From: Theodoxus fluviatilis
Taxonomy: Eukaryota > Mollusca > Gastropoda > Cycloneritida > Neritidae
Assembly (NCBI GenBank): GCA_034096865.1
Contig: JAWQFJ010026710.1
Coordinates: 1 to 30,000, forward strand
Direction: 5' to 3'
Length of the DNA: 30,000 nt
Below the pieces are notes generated by a model. The model saw nothing but the letters and a program-made list of their open reading frames with translations. It was not told where the DNA came from and ran no database searches. Position numbers and translations under genes: made by a program. Below, piece after piece: positions 19,176 through 30,000 of the stretch. How positions within the stretch are numbered: position 1 is the stretch's first letter; each line of letters begins with the position of its first letter.

Positions 19176-20237
19176 TAAGTAACTAATTGAATTGCATTCG
19201 TGTCACATCTGTGCGAAGGGTTGCTATTGAATAATATGTGTAAAGAAGTGCTCTTATTTGAATAGAAACATTTCGACAGAGCGGGAGCTGAGTAAAATCC
19301 ACCCACCTCCTGACCACACCTCTTACCCATATCCACGGAGGAGTTTCTGGTGGTTGGAATGTTTTGGGCCCTGGATCCATTTCACACACTGTAGGTTTTC
19401 TTTTTTTAACGGAGACAAACCTGTCCTAAAATAAAAGGGGCCAATCCGCACACCTGTTGCTAGGGTAAGATCATCTGATGGCCGCGTTCCGTCCTAGGGA
19501 GGTTGGTTGCTCTTCATCTGTCTTCCAGGTAGAAAAATCGACAAAAACCGTATTTCGCCTGCATCTCGGTTGAGATCCCGGGTAAACACAGTGCGGTTTC
19601 CGGGCTTGGTGACGTCATTGCGTCTGTTTCCGGCCTGGGCGCTGATGGATGTGCCACTCACACAGGCGAGGCTGAGTGTGGATGTATCGAAGGTGTTCTC
19701 CTTCCTACCTGGCCTGCCGTGGGTGCAGAGCAGAAACGCTCGGTAGGACGTGCTGAGAAATGGAGAAGGTCTTTATAATTTGGGCTGCATGCTCTTGAAA
19801 AATACAATCTTCCATCGGTTTATCGGCGTTGAGACGTAAATGCAAAAGTTTTTGCATGTGTGACAACCTGATGCAGATAATTTATATGAAGTCTCTATGA
19901 ATGTTCAAGTCTACATTTATAACAAATTATTACCAAAAAGGGGAGAATATTTGGAATCGTTTGGGCTGGGTTCGAACCCGCAACCTCTGCGACTCTGGAA
20001 AGGTGTTCCAATAGTTTCTCACAGAATCTCCATGACAGATTTAATGCGTGACAGAGATTACAGTAATACAGTGCGAAAGTGGAACGAGTCGATAAAAATG
20101 TCAAGCGTAGCGTGATGAAAATGTTTATTATTCGAAATTATGTAGTTTGGTCTCGTATACTGTGTGTATTGTTCGTATGTAGTGGAAACTCACAGTTTTG
20201 ACTCAGTATGTGCTCTGTAGTGCACACGCACTGAGAA

Positions 20238-20239
<2 letters not shown>
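19176..20239. other. No supportable gene
   Basis: Includes a GC-richer stretch (19440-19790) with chance open frames on both strands, and a B-box-like GGTTCGAACCC (19967-19977) without a partner A box. No gene can be supported. Confidence 0.5.
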
Positions 20240-20297
<58 letters not shown>

Positions 20298-20305
20298 GGA
20301 GAGAG
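20240..20305. repeat. (GA)n microsatellite
   Basis: About 50 nt of pure GA then GGGAGAGA variants. Confidence 0.96.
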
Positions 20306-21265
20306 TATTCTTCTGTACTCTCGTTCAAACTTGCCGTTTCGATTACAGTATGTGCACCTCGCTCTGAGTGCTTCCTTGTGCCAGTGATGGTGAGTTAGGT
20401 TACCAAAGACTGTAATAAACGTCTTTTCTTTCCTACTTTTTGGAGGAAAACACCCAGCGGCTATAATGTTTCCATACAACTGTCCGTGTGCCCAAGCAAA
20501 GTTTACAAAACATGTTCGGGAACTTAAACGCTCCGATGTCACGTTCGTAAGCTATGTCTTTCAGGTCATCATTTTCTTGGTAGCCAAGATTACTTCGGCA
20601 AAATGCTGTCCAAAGCCGGTCAGGACCACATACGCCAGGCGATATCGAATACTCGTTTTACATGCACAATGGTGCATTCTGAACACAGAGATACTATATT
20701 CACTATAGTCTCAGCCACGCTGAATGACAATGGTGTTGCCACATTTTCAATGGGCACCGTGATTTAAAAGCAAAATGCAGTGACTTTGCAAAAGAGGATT
20801 TTTCGTGTCTACCAACAATCAGGTAGAAGGCCAAAGATGATTAACAGAGAATTGTATCGTTTTCCTGCAATATTTCATCATTGTCCTTCCATTCTCTCCA
20901 CGACTCCCATTTCCCCACATTTCCGTGCATCAGCCCACTTTATCCTGCTCTGATTTGCCAAGGCACTGTCAGGCTATGCCCGGCTTTCTAAATGCAGACG
21001 TAATGGAAACCAATCACTCTGTGGATGGCAGCTCGCGGAGACTTATGCGACGAGCGTTTGTTGTGCAAATTCCGTTTTACTGCGTCGTTCATCTGTGTTG
21101 GAACGATCTCCTTCGTCGATAACCCAAAATAGCCGACTCGAGGAGAAATCGCATGATGCTTTTATTCCGACCCCAAAGAAACACACTCAAAATCACGGAA
21201 AACGAATGTCACGAGGAAAAGGAGTTGGAAATTTTGCGAGAAGGCCAGGGGTTGAAAAGCTTGAT
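20306..21265. other. No supportable gene
   Basis: Ordinary intergenic composition. Short ORFs only (80 codons at 20466-20708), with no recognisable motifs. Confidence 0.55.
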
Positions 21266-21320
21266 TGGGGGGAGGGGGGGGGGGGGTCTGGCGGGTGGGA
21301 GGGGGGGGGGAGAGGAGGGG
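21266..21320 (+). repeat. G-rich tract, G-quadruplex-prone
   Basis: Several long G-runs (GGGGGG, 13 G, 10 G, GGGG) within 55 nt. Overlapping ORFs encoding poly-Gly or poly-Pro are artefacts. Confidence 0.85.
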
Positions 21321-21949
21321 ACACCCGAAACTAGATCTGCAGACCAGCACAAGAGGGGTTGGGGGGTCATAAGGGTTGAGCGAAGGGAAACAGGGTGGCG
21401 CTGGTTTAGACATCCGTCGACGCCAGACTCCAAATTCAGTTCGATTTTTCGTCAGTGACGGGTCAGCGCGTCCAGGAGTGACCTAGAAAAAGAGGAGAGT
21501 AAGAAAGCCTCACAAATTAACAAAAAGTGACTAAACGACGTGCCTATGGTTCTTGAAAGTTCTTGTAGAATCAGTGACCTATTTCTTACTTCTGCCACAA
21601 CCAAGGTGAGATAACGAATTTGAAAGATGAGAGAGTTGAAGTCAGACTTGTGACATTAACACGTAGTGTCGTTGATTTATGAGCCAGGGATAAATACGGG
21701 TTATTTACGGTGTTGAAAAAATGCAAGTCGATTTGGGCAGCAGTTGAATAAACATTCGATTTTCTGGCTTGCTCCGTTCGCCGAGCTGCGCAAAACTCGC
21801 ATGTGTGTTTGAAGAGCGTTATTTCCGCAAGTAGCGCCCTGCCTCGATCTCATTACGACTCTCATTAGAGCTGGAGCCACCCTTCTCGTCGCCTTTCACC
21901 GTCTGGCTGGAGGCACACACCTGTTTTTGCACTTTCTATCTTCAGCCAT

Positions 21950-22355
21950 CTAACTCCAAAACTTTTTGCTCCTTTTCCTCCTCTCTTCCTTTTTCTATAT
22001 TTCCTCTCCCAACGACACCACGCCCTTACTCCACCCTCATCCCCGCTGCTGCCTTCTGTTTCTCTCCATTCTCCTCAAAGTTTTCTCCTCCCCATCTCCG
22101 TCTGTTCCCATTTTCTCTGGTCCACTCTTTTCCTTTCTATCTCCTTGTTTTCCCACTTACTACATGCATTTCTGTTGCTCCCGCTCTGTCTATTTCTCCT
22201 TGTGTTCTTACGCATGCTGCCCCAGCTGCCTCTACGCAAGGTCTAGCCAGCCTGTTGCTCCACATCTTAATTCATCCCCGTCCTCCCATGTTGCTGCCTT
22301 TACTTTTGCTCCTTTGTCTTCCTGCTTCCATTCCTGCTGCTACTCTCGGAAAGAT
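21950..22355 (+). other. Pyrimidine-rich segment
   Basis: Strongly C+T-rich on the plus strand for about 400 nt with few purine runs. It generates a 131-codon frame rich in Ser, Pro, Cys, Leu and Phe that I attribute to composition. No splice, start or domain evidence. Confidence 0.5.
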
Positions 22356-25359
<3,004 letters not shown>

Positions 25360-25416
25360 GGTTGAGTAAGAGAGAGAGAGAAGGGGGGGGCAGACAGATA
25401 GATAGGGAGACAGAGT

Positions 25417-25448
<32 letters not shown>

Positions 25449-25459
25449 CACATGCACAC

Positions 25460-25523
<64 letters not shown>
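25360..25523. repeat. Compound (GA)n(GACA)n(CA)n microsatellite
   Basis: GA run, short poly-G, GATA/GACA tetranucleotides (25391-25450), then about 55 nt of CA. Cys/Val-repeat ORFs on the minus strand here are artefacts. Confidence 0.95.
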
Positions 25524-25526
<3 letters not shown>

Positions 25527-26415
25527 GCCACCATAGACAAGGAAAGAGATTTGTAAAACCACAATCCCGATTTCCTCCCGTCTGGACGAATGAACTGCCC
25601 GGAAAGTTGGGGAACGAGGAAGGTGCAGATCTGTAAACATCCATTAAATGGATTGCATACACACAAAGAGCGGTTCGCACCTAGTGGCCGGGGGGAAGAT
25701 TACGAAGGTAGACTGTTTACTCACAGGTGCCAAAGCATTGCCGCACTCATTTCATTTTCAAATGAGATTTCACTCCTCCATAAACAATTTACTCCTCGTC
25801 TTCCTTCCTCGCGAAAAGAGCGGGACTGGGAAGAAATCGTGCCTGTCACTGGAACGCCTCAGGAATCGAGAAACAGACGAACCAAGGTTCTTCAGGTCCG
25901 GGGCTAAGCTCCAAGACGCCAACGATTCCAATCCTCTCATTCGGTGCTGTCTCAGGAGAGATTCCGTCAGTTATTGACCTTGGGCTTGACAAGGTTGATT
26001 TCCTTTTTCTGTTCCGTGCAGTGCCTTGGAATGGAAGTAGTGCGGGACTCCGTTGCTAGTCAGCCAAAGGGGAGGACATGAATGCTGTGGTTTTCATGTG
26101 GTCAACCGCAGACTTGGACGAGTTAATGAATTCCCATCCCAACCTCTTTGCGTTCGCTTTCCCCATGTCCATGGCTTCAGTTACGTCATGTGCTCTTGTT
26201 TCGTCTGCTTCCAACCTGATCCGATCCACCTGTTTGTGCACAGTCTCCTACATTCAAGTTTCTGAGAGACCAGTCGTAGCTCAGCATATTTCGTGCATCA
26301 ATATTCTTTCCTACACTCTTTGAACCTCTTCGAAGGAAATAAACATGCTCGCGCAAGCGTATTTCACATGCAAGCGTGCATGCACACCTACATGCACACA
26401 CGAACTAACAAACAA
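25524..26415. other. No supportable gene
   Basis: Unassigned DNA with overlapping 105- and 109-codon frames (25590-25977) and no recognisable domain. Confidence 0.5.

Positions 26416-26476
<61 letters not shown>
26416..26476. repeat. Compound (AC)n(AG)n microsatellite
   Basis: About 16 nt AC joined to about 45 nt AG. Confidence 0.95.
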
Positions 26477-26483
<7 letters not shown>

Positions 26484-27439
26484 GCTAATACGATGTACAT
26501 CAATGTTACCGAAAAGCGACATTAAAAAATTACACGGGATGCTCTCGTGCAGAGTTCTTCTTTGTCAGTATTCCGTCTTTCAGATTGATTTTTGCAACTT
26601 TATCTTGTGGCAAAAGAGAGAAGTCAACTGCTGAGAGCAGAACGTGGTCTTCCGGCAATCACCGGAAGTGTTTTTCAGCCACGTCTCTGCTTCTTTGCCT
26701 TGTGACACATATAGGTCGTTCAAGAGACCTGGCGCTAGATAGCGCTCGACTCTTGATCGGCTTGCTAGGTGTAGCACCACCGAGCGCTCGATAGCCCGCC
26801 GCGGAGGGGCTATGGATGTATATATATCCAAAATGTCTGCTTTTGGCGAATGGAAGGAAGTTACCATTAAAAATATGTGCACAATACGACCTGTGATTAA
26901 CACCCAAGCTGTGCGAGAAATTACAAAAAGTTAGGCCGATGTTATTCGTTACTTTTTTTGAAAGAATAAATGCTCTGAATTAATTGCTTGGCAAGATGTG
27001 AGCAATACGTTCGCGAAAATACTTATAAATTTTTTGAATGGAAGTAACTATATTTTCGATTAGCCCTTTGTTGTGTAACCCTCCTTGATGTAAGTGTCGA
27101 TAAATTCTTGCTTACGCTATCCGCCAGCACTGTCGTTTCGACATACATTTGTATTCGAGCGGTGCCGAGCCTTGTTGCATAGCCGCAGCACAACACTGTA
27201 TATCTTATCAGCTTCCTCAAGGAAAGACCAGTCTGCAGCTTCTGGTTCGCTTTTGGTTGAGAAGCGCACTCCGTGACGACTAGAATGCACCGCGGAACCC
27301 ATGGTGGTTGCTGCTCGGTCATGCAAAATCGTTCAAGAGAGACAATTTGGGCTCGCCGAGCTCTCGATATAGCGCAGATCTTTAGAACAAGACTCGACTG
27401 TGTGTGCGTGTGCTGACAATGAGGCAACAGCTCAAATTT
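26477..27439. other. No supportable gene
   Basis: Minus-strand frames of 107 codons (26903-26580) and 134 codons (27427-27023) are unrecognised and overlapped by plus-strand frames. Nothing is supported. Confidence 0.5.
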
Positions 27440-27462
27440 CCCCCCCCCCCCCCCCCCCCCCC
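27440..27462 (+). repeat. Poly-C run
   Basis: About 23 consecutive C. On the minus strand it directly follows GGAATAAAGGAGATCGTG, the end of the SINE-like sequence. Confidence 0.9.
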
Positions 27463-27732
27463 ACGATCTCCTTTATTCCAGACAATCTGAGGCATCTCTA
27501 AGAGAACCGATTGAGTAGAAGAACAACCAACTCACTTACCACAAACATATTTCTAGTGAAGGAACACATTCAAAGCGGTGTTAAAGTTCCATTTTTCAAG
27601 GGGACGCAGATACGTTATAGATGGAATATGTAGCGACCGAAAATAGTAGTCGTCACAAAGAGGGACTCAACCACGGCACCTAATCGCCTGGCATAATTCC
27701 CAACAGGTCGTGCCACTAAGCCAAACCCTGAT
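27463..27732 (-). mobile_element. tRNA-derived SINE candidate
   Basis: On the minus strand, an A box TGGCTTAGTGG (27723-27713) fits TRGCNNARYGG. It is followed 40 nt later by GGTTGAGTCCC (27672-27662), the B box GGTTCGANTCC with one base missing. The spacing is tRNA-like. A non-tRNA body of about 200 nt follows, ending AATAAAGGAGATCGTG and a poly-G tail. Cloverleaf folding was not tested. A decayed tRNA pseudogene is the alternative. Confidence 0.5.
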
Positions 27733-28024
27733 CTTAAAAATACGTTCATAAGCATAGATAGTCGTTCGCCTGCGGTCAATGCACTCTTGCAGGGGAGGTA
27801 ATGTGACTGCTCTGTGGATAGCTATCTCAAGAAGGGTCATGGACAGCAGTCTGTTCTTGGGGAAGCTCAGTCGGTTTCTCTTGACTATTTCATGCAGCTC
27901 ATTCTATGAGCTTTGCCTGGTCTCTTAGGAGGCCTGCTCGGGGGCAGGCCTTGGCATTGTCATACGCCAGCCGGCTGACTTACAACTCAGCTCGGAAACT
28001 GGGCCCCTCCTTCTCTCTCTTCTA
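27733..28024. other. No supportable gene
   Basis: Flank of the decayed LINE. A minus-strand frame across 27925-28281 is the antisense shadow of the LINE polymerase. Confidence 0.5.
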
Positions 28025-28870
28025 AAAGCAGATGTCTCACAGAGCTTTGTACTAGGCCCCCTTTTTATTCTGCTATTCATAAATGACCTGCCCTTACATA
28101 TCACAGACAGAAAGGTCTCAGTTGACATGACTGCAGATGATACGACGCTGTCTACCTCGGGTAACTGAACCAAAGCTGTGGCAGTTAAACTCCAGAGGAG
28201 TCTTGATGAAATGTGTTGCTGGTGTCTTTCAAACCGTATGGACCTCAACCCATCCAGAACCAAGTATATGATGAGAGCCACAAGGCAAAAATACCATTTT
28301 CATCCTTTGTCACTCTCCCCTTATCTATTGCCAATAAAAACGTTGAAAGAACACAAAATGCTACGAGGGATGAATGACGAACATTTGGACTTGGAACTCA
28401 CACATTAATCTGATCTGCCCAAAGATATCAAGTAATCCATTTCTGTTTTCAAAGTGCCCACATCTTATCACACATCAATTACGCATAAACATTGTGGGAT
28501 AACTGTAGTGATTGAAATTTGAAGAGAATTAATTCATTGTACAAATCGAGCGTCTCTGAGCTTATGATCACAAAAACATTATCAGCACGGAAAAGAAAAT
28601 GGAAATGCAGGACAGCTTGCCTCTCCATGAGTATCTACAATTCACAAGTGTGTGGTTTTGATAAAGATAAACGATGGCCGAGTACCAACTTATCTAACCA
28701 ACCTGTCTGAGCAGTCATCATTAAGAGGATATTATAAATTTCTCCTGATTTGTTCAAATCGAGCTTATCTTACACTGGATCAGTTCTATGAAATCCACTG
28801 CCTGATGATGTAAAATGTACCAAGTCTTTGCCTAAGTTGAAACAAAAAAAATCCCAGTACTATCAGGCAT
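28025..28870 (+). pseudogene. Decayed LINE reverse-transcriptase C-terminal half
   Basis: Reading across frames, the order is: SFVLGPLFILLFINDLPLHI; VSVDMTADDTTLSTSGN then a stop (28166); AVKLQRSLDEMCCWCLSNRM, then DLNPSRTKYMM; FLFSKCPHLITHQ; TLWDNCSD, stop, NLKRINSLYKSSVSELM; and VL, stop, NPLPDDVKCTKSLPKLKQ. This follows the LINE order GSVLGPLLF-INDL, YADD, W---N-M-LN--KT, SLH-RA and WNSLP. The catalytic Tyr of YADD is Thr (28130-28132), two Trp/coding positions are stops, and several frameshifts separate the blocks. A non-coding 3' part may extend to the TC array at 29245. It is 5'-truncated and inactive. Confidence 0.8.
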
Positions 28871-29241
28871 CATCATACAACATAGTTTCCCACACCTTCA
28901 TCGATTCTGCAGGCATTGCGCTAACTAAAAGTATGTCCTTTGCGCATCCTTATCACATGGCTACTTGAGGCTGCCCCTGGCTGAACTATACTGCAGCGGG
29001 CTCTGAGGGTCCGCCAATTAGGGGTTTCGGCTGATTAGGAGAGGAGGATTGGGAGGGCATGCTAAAAGGCTTCGGTCGTACCTGTATGCTACTTTTAAAT
29101 GTCTGGATGCTTATAGTGTCATTTCTGTGCATATATCATTGTAATTATGTTATCATAAGTTCAGTACTTAACTTTTGTGTTCCTGCTACACTATCTATAC
29201 AAATTTTAGTATGTTTCAGATATTTATGATTTTTGCTATAA

Positions 29242-29244
<3 letters not shown>
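28871..29244. other. Possible 3' UTR of the decayed LINE
   Basis: Non-coding DNA between the LINE coding remnant and the TC array, with no recognisable gene. It may be the LINE 3' UTR, but no tail or target duplication was identified. Confidence 0.35.

Positions 29245-29282
<38 letters not shown>
29245..29282. repeat. (TC)n microsatellite
   Basis: Pure TC run of about 37 nt, 90 nt upstream of the ATG at 29374. Confidence 0.95.
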
Positions 29283-29287
<5 letters not shown>

Positions 29288-29373
29288 GTGCTCTGCCCCT
29301 GGATAACTGAGAGGAAGTGTTCTCTGTCTCCTCTGCTACAGCAGAAAGTTTTTGTTAAATATCAAGCGACGAA

Positions 29374-30000
29374 ATGCCTGTAACTGGACTGCCAGCTGCC
29401 ACGGAAGCCGCATTGACAAGTCTCGTCCAAACTCAAGGGCTCACATCATGGAAAGTAGTCGGAGAAGCCGCAACAACTGTCGTCATTCTCCGCTTCAAGC
29501 CTAAGACGGCCTGCCATTTGCAAACACCAGCACTGGGCACTGGCGACGCAAGCCTCCGTGTCAACGTCGACGAGACCACCTGCGCCAAATGCAACACCAA
29601 CAAAGGTCGGAGTACATTTCTACCCGTTCGGAGCCGAGAATTGCCGCGAACAATGCTTCAATTCCAATTCAGTCAGAGGATGGGAAAGTTGACATTGATA
29701 AAGAACCTACTGTGTTGGAAGTTGTGTCAGGCGAAGCTCGACCTGCACGTGCAGATGAGGAATCATGTAGTTCACACTCCCAAAGTGTGTTGACTGTGTG
29801 TGCGGCTGCCGTGTCAGAAGACAGTAGTAGTGCAACTGCCGCTGTTCCTTGCTCCGATACTGTTCAAGCTGCTGGAGAAATGGAGGCTGATCAAGAGTGT
29901 CATGAGGAGAGCGAGAAGGTGACGCCAGAAGTCCTACAGCAGTGTTTAGAGAAATTCAGGAAAGATCTGGAGGAAGATCAGCGCAAGTCTCCTTTCCCTG
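29374..30000 (+). CDS. Second member of the uncharacterised mollusc ORF family (3' partial, frame change)
   Basis: ATG at 29374 in context CGACGAAATGC. The first frame gives MPVTGLPAATEAALTSLVQT, then QGLTSWKVVGEAATTVVILRF, matching LKNWYIEANSDCTTVTLIW of the ORF at 8122. The family's basic block (HWRRKPPCQRRRDHLRQMQH) appears at 29538 in another frame. That frame is stop-free from 29505 to the window edge, encoding an acidic, Ser-rich tail that ends VLQQCLEKFRKDLEEDQRKS. The first frame continues separately to a stop at 29793 but loses family resemblance. So either a single-base indel broke the gene, there is an assembly error, or frameshifting joins the frames near 29505-29538. The function is unknown, and the C-terminal zinc motif, if present, lies beyond the window. 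Confidence 0.6.

Noticed and set aside
18921..19186. Three overlapping ORFs rich in Tyr, Cys, Arg and His
   Set aside because: All are translations of the 35-bp minisatellite.
19500..19800. Possible exon in GC-richer DNA, open for about 100 codons on the minus strand
   Set aside because: Overlapping open frames exist on both strands, and no domain or paired splice sites could be supported.
19967..19977. Possible tRNA: GGTTCGAACCC T-loop/B-box
   Set aside because: The motif is palindromic and no A box or acceptor-stem pairing was found at tRNA spacing on either strand.

Overview
This window reads as animal nuclear DNA, most likely from a marine mollusc and probably a gastropod. It has GT-AG introns, a U1 snRNA gene, dinucleotide and trinucleotide microsatellites throughout, and fragments of many retroelement classes. 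One dispersed repeat (16949-17812) matches, from memory, a repeat common in gastropod genomes. No search was run. No bacterial operon, CRISPR array or phage is present.

Layout. 208-2907 (+) holds the last three coding exons of a spliced transposase-like gene. Splice phases and homology agree across both introns, and the 5' end lies outside the window. Its 3' flank has two AATAAA signals, a short LINE remnant (2935-3066) and a pure (TTC)n array. At 5161-5324 (-) there is a complete 164-nt U1 snRNA gene that no protein-based annotation would show. 6629-7611 (-) is a 5'-truncated LINE.

7961-10108 is the most striking structure. A 1.84-kb insert carries an open reading frame with a C-terminal zinc-binding motif and ends in an AATAAA plus short-repeat tail. 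It is bracketed by direct repeats of about 152 bp, as expected for a reverse-transcribed insertion with an unusually long target-site duplication. A second member of the same protein family starts at 29374, runs off the right edge and changes frame near 29510-29540.

Other mobile DNA: a LINE tail at 11500-11690 (-); a Tx1/L1-like LINE 3' end at 12128-13261 (-) with an exact 15-bp target duplication; a solo LTR at 14161-14613 (-); the dispersed repeat at 16949-17812, rich in TCAAGGTCA motifs; a Penelope-like reverse-transcriptase fragment at 17812-18180 (-); a tRNA-headed SINE candidate at 27463-27732 (-); and a decayed LINE at 28025-28870 (+). A 35-bp minisatellite lies at 18915-19175.

Long stretches (4113-5140, 5325-6590, 14614-16945, 19176-22700, 23190-25360, 25530-27440) contain no gene I can support. 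Apart from the transposase-like gene, the U1 gene and the two related ORFs, the window is intergenic or intronic sequence built from old and young transposon insertions. The genes do not form a pathway.
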